The notes below the pieces were generated by a model that saw only the letters and a program-made list of their open reading frames with translations, made no database searches and was not told the DNA's origin. A stretch of 64,000 bases of DNA from Antitrichia curtipendula. Lineage: Eukaryota; Streptophyta; Bryopsida; Hypnales; Leucodontaceae. Positions within the stretch are counted from its first letter, which is position 1; the number at the start of each line of letters is the position of its first letter. A program made the position numbers and the translations under genes. The stretch lies in assembly GCA_951230915.1 (NCBI GenBank), contig OX579636.1:24549567-24613566 (forward strand). Direction: 5' to 3'. Shown here piece after piece: positions 33,919 to 46,075 of the stretch.

Positions 33919-34334
33919 AGGTAGACAAGCCTATTACCACCCTGATTTGCGATCTGACTATGTTGGAGTCAACTTCAATGGGGGCACCTATTTTTCAAAG
34001 GTGTATGCATGTTTCACGAATCAAACCCAAGTGGAATTATAATTTTCTGATGAAAATTGAAATTTCTATGAATTTTTGAAGTTGACTGCCCTGAAATTAC
34101 AAATCCGCCCATGGATTAATTTATAAAAGTCAGATCAACAACCCATTACCGCCATAGATTGTATCTATGAGTACTTGGATATCCACCAATCAATGGTAGA
34201 CACGTTACCCAAGCTGAATTAATGAGCTGATTTTGTCAAAAAAATAGATGGACTTAGATGAGTTTCAGGGTGGTAATGGGGCCAAAAGTCAGATGTCGGA
34301 AATAGGAAGCTGACGGGAATAGGCTGGTTTACCT
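33919..34334. mobile_element. TA-flanked MITE (family AGGTARAC), copy 1
   Basis: A 416-bp element flanked by TA at 33917-33918 and 34335-34336. Ends are AGGTAGACAAGCCTATTACC and the inverse of AGGTAAACCAGCCTATTCCC. Related ends occur in the element at 43807. TA duplication suggests a Tc1/mariner-like origin; no transposase. Confidence 0.7.
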
Positions 34335-34336
34335 TA

Positions 34337-35066
34337 TTAGAGATCGAAGTTAAGGTAGAAACATTAGTCACCCAATTCCAACATCTGTTAGACTTGGTTC
34401 AGACCGTTGTCCATAGACACATAGCAGGTGTATTTTTTTCGTTTGTGTTGGGATGGTTCTAACGAATTTGATTGAAACATGACCAAATAATTGCATTTCC
34501 TTCTTTATATTCCGTATTGACTTCTAGGTAGACCAAAAAATTCGTAGGAATCCAGTGATATTTAGTCAAAATAATTGATGGAATATATGCAAGAAACCTT
34601 CACAATTTATTGCAGTTAGCCCTTGGTACTCTCTTCAGATTAAGAACACCTACATGCACGCCCCATCGCAGTGGTTCTGGAATCTATTCCTCCGGTACAT
34701 CCAATTTCGGAGACACTATCCCAGTCCTGTACCAAGGTGCCTACGTGTGGATTAAGTTCCGAGAAAGATGAGCTTGGCAGAGTTACATACTATGCACCTT
34801 AAGAACCCCTCCTCAAACCTGCATGAGCGAAAGCAACTGGAGCTACATCTCTAAAGGGCCTACCTTCCTCTCGGTGGATACGAAACACAGAAACTGAGCA
34901 CCACCACATCGCAGCTTTTTACTTGGCAGTTCCAGCAAATTCTGCTTCTTGATCGACACAATCTCCCAGTTCGAAATAACTTCAGATTTCCCCCGGTCTA
35001 TATGCCAGCTAATCGATTGCTGCGAAGAAAGGGATGCAATCGGAGCAATTGTTACACTACTCTAAA
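34337..35066. other. 3' flank of the pTAC16-like gene
   Basis: No gene is recognised. The part nearest 35067 probably is the 3' UTR of the - strand gene. Confidence 0.4.
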
Positions 35067-37560
35067 TCAGTCATCGTCTACAAAAATTGCTTCCTGTTGC
35101 CTGAAAAGACCACCAAAAAAACTCTGCGGTGACTTCTGCTCTGAAGCTGACTCCCCCGTAGCAGCACTCACACTTGCCAGCTCTTTTTCAGCTTTGCCTT
35201 TCTTCTCACCACCCTTGGCAGGGTTTAGCTTTGATAAAGTCTTCGTGAAAGAGTCGATACCGAGCTCTTTAGCTTTGCTCGCCAGACCATCCACCGAAGC
35301 AGCAGCCGCCTCTGCTTTCGCCTGTGCCTTCGCAGCCAGAGCAGAAGCTCTCGACTCCTCGGCTGCTAGTTTTTTCGCTTCTGCGTCTAGTTGGGCTGCA
35401 AGCTGCGCTGCTCTACGTGCCTCTTCCGTCGCTTCCCTTGCTTCAGCTTCTGCAGCCTCCCGGGCTGCCTTCTCTTGTGCTTCCTTCTCAGCTTCGGCCC
35501 GCTCGGCTCGTAAAACTGCTCTTCTCCCGTCCGTCGGAATCACACTGAGCACCAGAAAGAGCATAGAAGCAAAAGAAGTAACATGTCATTTTTCTATATG
35601 ATCTTGAAGACTCAAGAGAACAACATGCAAGATTCAAGGATCGATACTACATGAGCTGGCTGTCTGACAGTGACTTCACTCGAGCTACAACACGTTTGGA
35701 AGCAATTCATACACAATAACAAATGTTTCAAGCGATGGTCTGTAAAGTAGAACTAGGAAGGGAGACGATTTACAAGTTTTAAGAGCAGACGAACGAACCT
35801 CAAGGATTCTTCGAGTGGCCTTGGAGTACCATACGGATCTGACGCCAGTGTCACAACCTGCAGTAACACTTACTGAGAAGAAGAACATACAGCCTCTCTA
35901 GAACGATTGGCTCACTAAATTAACGATTTGAATGACGAAATCCAGCTACTTGTTTGACTACCATATTAAAAACAAACTACAAACTCAGTGATCTCTGCGT
36001 TCATCAGCACGATAGCCCTGCAGAAAATCATGTACTACAATACCTCCAATAAATTGATAACCAAACAGAGACATCAGAATAATGCCCAAATAAAACAAAA
36101 GTAACCTTGTTTTCAGATGCGGTTGTATTTGACAACGCAGCAGCGACCACAGTGGCAACTTGAACTTTAGAGACCTGAGCCAATCCGAGCAGATTCTCAG
36201 ACGCCATGGATGTTAAAATTAAAGATACCAAAACAGCAATATCTGAACTTAGTTGCAAGATTTGCGCCCATTAAGAGACTTCAGAAATCTACTGGAATCG
36301 AAGTTTGAATGATGATGAGATTTTTCATAGAAAGACTAGATTATTAACCTTTCCATTTGGGTCAGAAACTCCCTCTGCAGCAACCACAAGATTGGAGGTG
36401 CTTGGAGAATAATCATCCACCCCCTCCGTCCCAGGCGCTCGAATAAAAGTATAGTTCAAATCAGTTTCAGCGAGACTATCCAGAAGATCCGTGTCATTCT
36501 TCCGACCTCCAATCCTGCTGCTAAACAGAAGATTAAAAAACGACGAGATCCCTGCTAAAGGTCCATCTGCAATTCTTCCGGTTCCTGGCTCATAAACCGC
36601 CACAACATGGTTCACATTGGCCACCTGTGCTGCTTCCAACACTCGCAGCGCATCATCGACGGACACCTGACCTCGGGGGCCATCTTCAACTGGTCCCACG
36701 GTCACCACCACCTTGGAGGCATTCCCGATAGCCTTGGCCACCGAATCCACGTTCTTGAAATCGAACTCCACCGCATTCAATCGCTTGGCTTCCTCCCTCG
36801 TGATGACCTGCGTCGAAAGATTGAGGAATGTGAGAAAATCTATCGCTGATTACAGAAATGCAAAATATTTTCCAATTCCAGGGGTTGTCAGTGCAGAAAA
36901 GGTTGTCAAGGATCTAACCCCGTACTGGGTGGCAAATTCTGCGAGCTGTTGCGCGAAGAACAGATCCCGAACCCCTCCTCGTATGTTGAACCCGGCATTC
37001 AGGAGCTGTTGGGAAATTCGCGCTCCAATTTGACCCGTCGCACCCGCCACAAACACAGTTCTCGGGTCATTCCGGCGTCCTCTTCCGAATGACAATGCAT
37101 CCAAGGCCGTGTTCTCTTTTTTCACCAAGGCTGCGCCTGCCACTCCATTCCCGGAGTCTCGCTTTGAACCTAATTTCCGTCGCTGCGTGCCGCCGAAGAA
37201 CGCAGGCTTCTCGTCCTCTTCTTCAACATCCTCCTTCGGCGCTTTCTTCCCCCATCCGCCAAGACCTCTAAATAACTTCGTTCCAGACGAAGGAGCTACC
37301 TCCTCCTCGTCGTCTTCCTCCTCATCCTTTCGCCCTCCGAGCTTAAAGAACTGCGTCCCTTTGGCCGCTCTCACAATCGACTTCGACCGCTGCTGTTCCA
37401 CACCGCCATTCTGTCCTCCAGCTCCCAAACTCTTCCGCAGCGGCTGCGCTCCCTTCCCGAGCGCCACTCTCCGGCCCGACGTCGACGCAGCTTTAGTGTC
37501 CGCTCCCAAGCACACGGCTGACGCCGTCGTCGCCACTACTACATGCGGCCGCGTCGCCAT
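35067..37560 (-). CDS. PTAC16: pTAC16-like plastid NAD(P)-binding-fold protein (5 exons)
   Basis: Exons in transcript order: 37560-36919, 36807-36349, 36174-36106, 35857-35799, 35544-35067. They sum to 1707 nt, 568 residues. The N-terminus is rich in Ala/Ser/Arg, as expected for a chloroplast transit peptide. Acidic/basic low-complexity sequence follows. The Rossmann nucleotide-binding GATGQIG lies at 173-179, then an atypical SDR/NmrA-like domain. The last exon encodes an Ala/Glu/Lys-rich coiled coil and ends FFGGLFRQQEAIFVDDD, a C-terminus known from Arabidopsis pTAC16. That protein is found in the plastid transcriptionally active chromosome and thylakoid membranes. The Rossmann fold is also related to TIC62, but the C-terminus favours pTAC16. 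An in-frame ATG 14 codons upstream (37602) is a less likely start because MATRP begins a normal transit peptide. Enzymatic activity is unproven. Confidence 0.85.
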
Positions 37561-38161
37561 TGCACCTACCAACTCGCACTCCCTCCAATTCCAAAACCTC
37601 ACGCTTCTACACCATGCCTCCCCTCACACACAACGAGCGAGGACAAAGCTCAATCAAAAACAGTGATCAGGTTCCTCGTACAAAACAGAGAGCAAGTTCT
37701 TCCTCCGAAAATTGCAGTTCGAAAAAATTAGATGATTCGAAGCAGTAAGAGAAGTCGCTTCCGATGCGAATTAACACAAGAAAAGTAAAGGGGGTGATGA
37801 GATGGACAAGACACACAAAGCAAAGTGCAGGGTACTGACACGAGTTGTGACCGTGCCAGGAATGGCCATGGCGGGGTCCGAGGGCCAAAGATCGGCAGTG
37901 AAGGCGATGAGTGGAAATCTGCATGTGATTGGGTCGGGGCCGCTGCTTCATCCACTTCAGGATCGCCGTCTCCCTCCCATTGGATGTCTATTTCTTTAAT
38001 TTTTTTTATTAGCACAAAATTTACAAAATAAAAGGCAGGAGAATAAGCTAACTGAGAATAGAAAGTTCCCGTTCCCATGCTGTTTTGTAACCACCAAACA
38101 GGCCATGTCCGAGCCGGAGATGATCGAAACAGGTTGCTTCAAGAGGTTTTTTGGCGCAAAT
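37561..38161. other. pTAC16 promoter region and spacer
   Basis: Upstream of the - strand gene. Short frames on both strands look like chance. No regulatory site was identified with confidence. Confidence 0.35.
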
Positions 38162-39292
38162 CATCAAAAGGTTGCGATTCCTTTCTTCCGAGCGAAACCA
38201 TCACGCATTTTCATTCAATATCGAGCGTGGACACGCTCTCAGCTGGAATCTCAGCTACTGGGAGCAAACCTTTGTTTGTGAGCTTGTTAGTAGATTTGGT
38301 AGTGAATTGGAGAGCTTGTGATCTTCTCCCTTGGGCTGTGATCATTTACCACGGAAGCAGACGGAGTGGTGTGCTGTGAACGATCTGGAGAAAATTTGAA
38401 AACGCAGCCACGCATTCCTGGGAAGCGAGTCTCGATGCATCTCCACAGAATGTCTAAGAAGGTTTGCCGCGATCTTGATAATTCCTTCGGTGGCCATGGA
38501 ATTCAGTCGTGGAGCGAGTGTAACCTCGGTCCACGGCAAGTGTTCGGCGGTTTGAGGATGAAGTCGCAGTGCCGGAATACTTCCTGGGAAAGAGAGAGAG
38601 GCGATCAAAGTGCAGCCGGCGAGATTACGAACTGAGAGTGGGAATGTAGGTGTTAAACAGCAGGAGTATTGTATTGCGAAGTGGAAATTTGCCATAGCTG
38701 GTACTCAGCAGTCCTCTACAATCACAGTGCAACGACATGGCATGTTAAATCTCGGCCCAAATGTCTTGAGATAGACGATATTCCCAGCACAGGTCCAAGG
38801 AGACCTCTCTGTTTTGCAATTCCCGCTGTATGACCGCATTTCGCAATCCAGAATGACAATCTCCACGAAGAACACACCCTCTGTAGAGAAGGCCCTATTT
38901 AGCCTCGACTAAGCAACTGAGTTGCATTCTATCCCCGAGAACGTCTATGTGCAATTAGCGAATTCATTACTTCAGAAATAATCCGTAGGAGCACTCCGTC
39001 GTCAATCGAAGAAGGAAATGAAGCTACAGAGGCGCTCCCAGTGCGGTGGTCAGAGAAACAAGCCAGCATCCAGCAACGAAGACCCCCTTCATGCAGCAGC
39101 TCCATTCTCGAACTACCAGAACCAAAGATTACGCGAATGAAACGAGACAAAAATCCAAAATATCGTGCAAGCCGATGGTGAGAGGCACTCCATAGCAATC
39201 TTTAGTCACATGACGAAGCGCAATTTCCACCTCTTGGCGATGGCGCAAACCCTAACGCGCAGAAACGGTAGAGCTTCTGACCGTGCTCTTCG
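38162..39292 (+). pseudogene. truncated, decayed copy of the RECQL5 promoter and exon 1
   Basis: Aligns in order with about 24690-25900 of the intact gene. Shared blocks include TTCCGAGCGAA, AGATTTGGTAGTGAAT, GGAGCTTGTGATCTTCT, GGAAGCAGACGG (intact copy GGAAGCAGACAG), AATTTGAAAACGCAGC, TCGTGGAGCGAGTG, CCTCTTGGCGATG and AAACCCTAA. The start codon has become ACG (ACCACGGAAG against ACCATGGAAG). Frameshifts and stops break the rest. The homology includes 5' flank and stops inside exon 1, so this is a segmental DNA duplication, not a processed transcript. It lacks the helicase domain and cannot encode a helicase. Confidence 0.88.
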
Positions 39293-39450
39293 AACCTTGT
39301 TGGTGGTTTTTGAGTGAGTAGGGCACAAATGTTTTGAGTGATTTTACACTGTTAGGGTTCTTATTAATCCTGGAAGGACTCCAAGAACTAAAAGTGTTCT
39401 CAAAAGGTCAACCATGATTTCAGTTTGTTGTATAGATAAGTGGATGAATT

Positions 39451-40394
39451 TTAACCCCTAAAGGTCAGAGACTATGTTTTCATCCAAACTGCTCCAAAAC
39501 TGCTATTTCTAATACAAGTATCAAATTTTAAGAAAAAAACATTTTTGGAAAAATTTAACCGTAGGATCTTGTATTAAACTAGTTTGAGAAGTTATGGAAA
39601 AAAATTCAGAAATTTTCGCCGGGTGGATTGCAAAATAATAGCGTTTGAATTGACAAAAATCCTTTTTTTGTCCCTGCGAAAATCTGGGCAGCTGCACTTC
39701 ACAAAGTCACATTTGTATGAAAAAATGTCCAAAATGGTGGTTACTCTTCGGATTCATTCTTCAGGGCAAGCTGGCTACATGCTTGAAAATTTTCAGATCA
39801 TTTGGAATTGTAAAACATATAGGAAAAAAATAGTAAGTAGAAAGAGGTAGAGAATGATTGTTCAAAACAATAAATTGTTAAGAACTTAAATATGGAATTG
39901 AAAAATGCCAATCCCAACGGTTGTAATGTTTAAATAAACAATCTACACCCTATTTATTTATTATTTTCAAAAATATTGAAAATTGAGTTAAATAAAAGAC
40001 TTCAAAGTTTATCTCAGAGTAGAGATTCCATAACCACCCTCAAACTAAGACTCCTCATAACTTCCATTTCATTAATCAAAATGGAATGACTTAAAGCTTC
40101 CTGTGTACATATAAATCTAAAGAACCAATTTCAAATTTTTATTTTAAAAAAAAGTGATTTTTAAAGAAGTTTTTCAGCTGCCCAGGTTGCCCACCAAACA
40201 ATGAAAATGACATATCATGCAATAACTTTTTAACCACGTAGTCAAAAGTTATGAAAATTGTTGGACCTTGAAGCTACTCCTCGGGCACATCTTGTATTAA
40301 AATTTCAAAGAAAAAACAAACAAACTCCGGTCATAATGAGCTGCCCAAAATCGTTATATTGTCAAAAAATGGTGTTTGATCCTTTAGGGGTTAA
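39451..40394. mobile_element. TTAA-bounded element 7
   Basis: A 944-bp element with ends TTAACCCCTAAAGG and CCTTTAGGGGTTAA, 14 perfect bases. The interior is AT-rich; a 88-codon frame at 39584-39850 has no recognisable motif. Confidence 0.75.
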
Positions 40395-40598
40395 ATGGGC
40401 TAAAATCTCAAAACCATAGATTTTGTTTATTTAATTGATCTTGCGGTTCAATGTTGGATTTAATAATAAATAGATATGGCCCAGCTATGATCTCTCTTTG
40501 GTTTTGAGTTCTACCCAAATCATGCAAAGTGTCATTACTATTTTATTTTTGTCTTGGGCTCTTGCCTCCTATTGTTGCATATAAAAAGTGGAATTCCT

Positions 40599-41579
40599 TT
40601 AACCCCTCAACGCCCAAGGGGCTCAAAAGTAGCCTCTCATAGTTTGGAAGTCCAATTCAAAGTGATTTAACTTTTGCATCCAATGTCCAAATTCAAAAAA
40701 ACTTGTTGGAAAAGTTGCGCATACTAGTCTAGTTTATGTGATAAAATTTTCAGACCAATTCAAGATGAATTGAATTTGTGACAGCCGTTCAAAATTCACA
40801 GGTTCAATTTGATTTCAGCACATTGCATTGTCATGGCTGCAACTTCGGGGGCTTGTATCTCCTTCATCCAATGGTTGTTTTCAATAAAATTTGTTGTATT
40901 TTGTTCATCTAGACATCTAATTAATGTGGTAAAATTTTCATGGCAAGCCAAGTTGTTTTGAATGTTTGGGAGCAATTCGAAGTTCAAAACCCTAACATTT
41001 TTTGGTTAGTGTGAACTTTGGCGGCTTGTTACTTATTCATACTGTGTCCGTTTTCAATTTTGTTTTTTGGGAAAGTTGCGCATACTTGTCTAGTTTTTGT
41101 GGCTAAAATTTTGTATCAATCAAATAAGTATCGAGTGACTGAGAAGCATTTTAGTAGAAGTAGGTTCAGCTTTTGATGTGTTTTTTGCACCCTTTTTTGC
41201 TATTTTTTTTTACATTTCAAAGTCATTTTACAAACACAATGATTTAGTTTAATGAATTTTTTTTCACCAATGTGTTTATGTGTTGATTTCAAACCACTTT
41301 CTAGTGTAAAGTTTTTTCATTTGAGTAGGTTTAGAAATCAAATTTCACCTCCGAATGTGTTTTAAGGAAAATTTCAGTATCTTTTTTCAACACTAAAACA
41401 TTATAATCTTGCAATCTATGAGGTCAAATGACTCCAAATTTGGTCCACGTCATCTACAATATGCACACTACAAGATTGTACGGTTGAGATTTTGATACCT
41501 TCATGACATGTAGACTTGTAAGGCTTGAAAATCAATGATGTTTTTAAGCCCAAAATGGCCATGGGCCTTGAGGGGTTAA
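40599..41579. mobile_element. TTAA-bounded element 8 with internal repeats
   Basis: A 981-bp element with ends TTAACCCCTCAACGCCCA and the inverse of TTAACCCCTCAAGGCCCA (17 of 18). Inside, related blocks of about 170-185 bp recur near 40705, 40890 and 41065 (AAAGTTGCGCATACT.GTCTAGTTT.TGTG..AAAATTTT). It lies 204 bp after element 7. Confidence 0.75.
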
Positions 41580-43559
41580 GTGCTTGTAATCCCTTGGTTT
41601 GACCTTGGTGAAAATTGCCCTTGATGCGCTTGAAAACTTCAAAAACTTTCTTGAAATGGCCTTATATTAATTGCAATTTGAAGTTAACAACTTTTAATGC
41701 CTTTTCTATATGCAGAGTGGCAAAGGAAATATGATTTATACAATGATATGTTAAACTATAATATATATTTACAATGGAATTTTTATTTGGGGGGAATTTA
41801 TAACATATTTATTTAATTAAGATTTTCTTTCATTTAAAAAAAAAATCACAAAAATTGATAATATTACTAAAATATCAAAAAAATCTACAAAATGTACAAG
41901 AAAACTGATTGAATTTGTATAAATAAATTAAAAAATAAAATGTATAAAGTAAAGAATTTTAAAATTTGACTACAAAGTCATGGTTTGCCTCCCTTCACAT
42001 TATCCTAAAGAATAATATTCTTATAAGTCTTCTATGATTGGAGAGAATTTTTTTCCATGAGTGGCAATGATTGTCAAAATCTACTTCTATATTGGGCCAT
42101 TTGTTTTGTATTTTGTTACATCTCCTCCAAATCCTTCAAGATCTTTGATTCTCGGGGAGTTCACTTAGAATGTCCATTAGAAACCACGTGCGAATAAAGT
42201 TTTGGACCCCCTATTTATTTTTTGAATTTTAAATAAAAGTAAATAAATAAAATATAAATAGATTTTTCTACTTTGAAAGTTTATATTTTGAATTATTGAT
42301 ATTTTTATTTTTTAATAATAATTACTTATAAATTTTTGAAGTAAAAAGATACACTGTAGAACTGAAAAATAACTTTCACACCCCTATAATATATATTAAA
42401 AAAAATGTTCTAAAAAATGAACAAAAAATTCCTAAAAATAATTCTCTAATGAAATCTCATTTTGAATTGAATATTGATTCAATGGTCATCTAAATGTATT
42501 CTCTATAATTATTTGAGTTGAAAAACATGCCATTTTAGTTCATTTTCAACCTCTTCTAGAAATCATTTCATATTTTATTTGAGTTGAAAATTTTGGCAAT
42601 AGAAACCTATAGTCATTATTAAACAATGCTCAAAATTTTAGGTTGAAATTATAGTTTATTAGAAATCACTTGTCGCACTTAGTTTGTTGTAGTAGAACTA
42701 AGTACCCCCTCCCCAAAGCTTTGACTTCAAAAATTTCAAATTTGATCATTTGCGGTAAATAATTTAATCTTGTTTTTTGTAGAGGTATAAATTTAGAGAG
42801 GAGCTACAAATTTGTGCTCTGAGGAAAAAGCTAGTTGGCCTCATGAATTTACACCAATAATCAATTGTGCTCAAGAATGCAACATCGACGTTTGAACCCC
42901 AAAATGAAATAAAATACTAACATAGATATTTTGATTACAAAAGGTATAGATATATAAAACATGAGAGTCTACAAAAGCCTCGGTGTTGTTGTTTGATGCA
43001 TCTTTTAAGAGACAATACTTTGAAAACTAAATTTCAGTTAATTTTTAGAGGAAGAAAAATGAAATTGGCATCTAACCCAAGTCGTTTCACATTTTTTGGA
43101 CCTTCGTGGAATTAGTTACAAATTTTTGAAGTTAAAACGCAGTGGTCACTAAAACTGACCACCTCCTGAAATGTACACCGTTGATACATTGAAGAAAGCA
43201 AAATGTACCTCTGTGTCATGTTCGGTTTTAGAGCCCGCTCGCTTTAGAGCAGACTACCTTATATCCCATATAGTTTGTATCTGAGGACTCCCTTGAAAAT
43301 TACAAATAGGGGCAGGGGGTAGTTTTCTAAAAATCAACAATTATTATTCATATCAAAAACAAACAAATTAATGCAAATGTAAATACAATGAACATGAGTG
43401 ACTATGCGTTCAAAAGACAACAACACAGAAGACAATGAACTATGTTCAGTTAGAATTAGTGACCATAGGTGCGCATATCTAAGGGCGTTCTCTCTAGGAG
43501 GATGGAATCATGTACCAATCAAAGACGAATGATAGTCGCTTACCTTCATACATACATAC
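41580..43559. other. AT-rich intergenic, nothing recognised
   Basis: No supported gene or element. Around 43560-43780 the composition changes to a stretch resembling a plant 5' UTR (TAGGGTTTCTCGCTTCC), possibly of the ARP4 fragment. Confidence 0.3.
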
Positions 43560-43806
43560 ATCCCATTCAAATTTGTGTTTCTCGGACTAGGGTTTCTCGC
43601 TTCCTGGATGCTGGTCCTATCAACTTCGCGATTTCCAAAATTGCAGAAGCCTCTATCAGAAAATTTTGTTCCTTATGTCTCTTCGTTGCGATTTCACTCT
43701 TTATTTTGCCCTTTTTTTTGCTATAATTTCGGGATTATCTCCGAGTTGTATTTGCTTACCAATCGACAGAACTAGACTGAGGTTTGTCGTAATTGGTTGC
43801 AATGTA

Positions 43807-44350
43807 AGGTAAACTTGCCTATGACAGGCAAAATAACTGATTTGTCATGTTGCCATTACCAAAAAGATTCTGATTTTTTTTCATACAAAGACTAATCTGA
43901 GAAATGAAGGAAGCAGCTGGAATTTTATTTTTTGGACAAAGTATGAATTTTTAATGAATTTTTGAAATGTGCTGTCCAGTTGGCCCAAATGAGTCGGTAG
44001 ACTACCCCAAATCAACAAAAAAGTGTTTCTATGATGGTCATCTTGTCACCTAAATCAATCACAACATTTTCTAACATGGCTACAAGATTTCCTATCATAG
44101 ACATGACATTGAAGGAATAAAAAAATAACTTTTTACTACCAGTTTACACTAGAAAGGTGTAAGTGTCCTATGACAATCACTAATAACTCCATGACCATCT
44201 CCACAGGCTTAATTATGGTCACAAATCAACCTAATATAGTCCTAATTCCAATTATTAGGAAAAGTCTGTCATGAGTTAATATTAGATTGTAATGGACAAT
44301 TTCCTAGGTGCCTGTCATGGGAGATTTGCCTGTCATAGGCAGGTTTACCT
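43807..44350. mobile_element. TA-flanked MITE (family AGGTARAC), copy 2
   Basis: A 544-bp element flanked by TA (43805-43806 and 44351-44352). The terminal inverted repeats of about 25 bp have one mismatch and begin AGGTAAACTTGCCTATGACA. Shorter copies of CCTGTCAT-type sequence recur just inside the right end. Confidence 0.8.
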
Positions 44351-45150
44351 TATGGTGGTGGTGAGTTTTTTCCTACGCCATTTTCTTGGGATATTTTGCT
44401 TCATTATTCAGAAGGTGATCAATGTTGCTTCTTTGAATTGAAAACAATCAATGGGACATGCATTGGACTGTTTGATGTTCGTTCTGTCTGTGCCATTGAT
44501 GACTGTGACCTACTTGACAACGGTCACTTGACCTTACTTAACCTTTGCCACAAGACTTATCAAAGGCATCTAGAACAGAAGACATCTAGGAATGTGGTCT
44601 ATACTGTAATGGAGATTCTTGATTTTTGATTTTACATTCTAATCCCTCGTTCTAACTAGCATTGTTTAGTTTCAGAGTTGGAAATAACTCTCATTGCACT
44701 AAACCAAAAGAATCAATATATCCTGGTCCGTGAAATTTTTGCAGAATCAGATTAGTCTAAAGGTGTCATCTTCAATTGCAGATTAGATGCAAGTGATGTC
44801 TTGTATATACGTGTAGGACTGTAGTGATCAGTGGCCATAGCTGGGATCAAATTCCAATTTGAATTTATTCTCTATATCGTTACAGATGCCTAATTTTTGT
44901 TCGAAAAGAACTGTCTAGACGGCCATCTATAATTTGTGTGAGGGAACGCAATTGCATCCCTTTCCTAAGCAATGAATGCAAGAGCTTCTAAAATATGAGA
45001 CTCCTATAGAGAGCTTGCAATTTTACGTTCCAGACTCATGAATTGATTATCATATTGGTTTGTTTTGTTGTGCCTGGTTATGAATTTAATATCAATCCAA
45101 TTGCAGCACGGACTTTTTGAAATGATTCATGATAACTATTGTTTGTTTAG

Positions 45151-45242
45151 ACGAGGTAGCGGCGATAGTATTGGACTTTGGTTCACACTCCGTCAAGGCT
45201 GGTTATGCAGGTGAAGATCACTCCAAGTCTATATTTCCATTA
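45151..45242 (+). pseudogene. isolated exon of actin-related protein 4 (ARP4)
   Basis: A 92-bp stretch between TTTGTTTAG and GTAAGT splice sites encodes the near-N-terminal part of ARP4 (EVAAIVLDFGSHSVKAGYAG...FPL), the first actin-fold strand and loop. ARP4 is a nuclear actin-like subunit of the SWR1, INO80 and NuA4 chromatin complexes. Splice sites and frame are intact, and the substitutions keep the motif. No start-codon exon and no further ARP4 exon was found up to 48 kb, while other coding sequence begins at 46.1 kb. It is therefore a gene fragment, or the 5' end of a gene whose next exon is unrecognised. A GTGGGTGAAGATG stretch near 45533 soon runs into a stop. Confidence 0.6.
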
Positions 45243-46075
45243 GTAAGTCTTAATTGCTTTCTCATGATTTAGGAGGTGATACTAATTTGGAAATTGGTGG
45301 AATCTCCATAGGCGTTGATGTGAGATATTGATCAGAATTTAGTTCTAGTTAAACTTGTAAATTGCGTTTGGACAATTTAACAGCACGATTTTGGAAGGAA
45401 TTTGCCAACTTGTAGTATGAGATGGCCTATTAACCTTGAGTGCCCCACCTCCCCAAATGTCGCCTCTGTCAATTGAATTTCAGGAAAAAAAAAGGACCAG
45501 ATCCACGTTGTACTAGCCTACAAATGGTTTAGGTGGGTGAAGATGTTGGGTACTGATGCAGAGGAGTGGGGCCGCTGGGTTAGATGATAGTACAACAGAG
45601 TGGAGGACCGGAATTTGTCCCAGATGTACAGCAAAAAGTAGTAAATGACGCATTCAATGCAAAAAATTGCCACCAGGAACACCGGCTAGGGCCGGTTTTA
45701 GGCCGTTGTTTGGATTTGGCGTGGTGTTGAGGGGGACAATTGCACAAAAATTGGGTCATCCCTGCTTCCACGAGCATGAGAGCTTAGGACTGGGGTTCTG
45801 TGAATGAGTGCTATTGCTCGTTGCCGTGCTTGGGACTGCATTTAGGTGCATCAAAGATAATGGTGGAGAGAGGGGCGAGAGCGTGGGGCTTTGGATTCTG
45901 GCGAGTGGATTCAGGGTTGAGGGCTTCTGTAGGTATGTGGAGACAACGCAGAAGGAAACGATGCAACACGGATTTGCAATTCAATCATCGCAGGGAGTGC
46001 AATTTTCTAACGGAGGGCGATTGATCCACGTTGTGGTTTGAGCTTTGTAGAGGTACGTTCTAGACGCAAGGAGAG

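Noticed and set aside
32637..34370. A larger AGGTAGAA-ended element between 32637 and 34349
   Set aside because: The two AGGTAGAA sequences are in direct, not inverted, orientation, so they cannot be the two ends of one TIR element.
35002..35601. 199-codon + strand Ala/Ser-rich frame
   Set aside because: It is the antisense shadow of the Ala/Glu/Lys-rich coiled coil of the pTAC16-like last exon.
35067..37560. TIC62 rather than pTAC16
   Set aside because: The Rossmann domain fits both, but there are no Pro/Ser-rich FNR-binding repeats and the C-terminus FFGGLF...VDDD fits pTAC16.
37089..37666. + strand frames opposite the pTAC16 first exon
   Set aside because: Shadows of a GC-rich exon; the - strand has the transit peptide and Rossmann motif.
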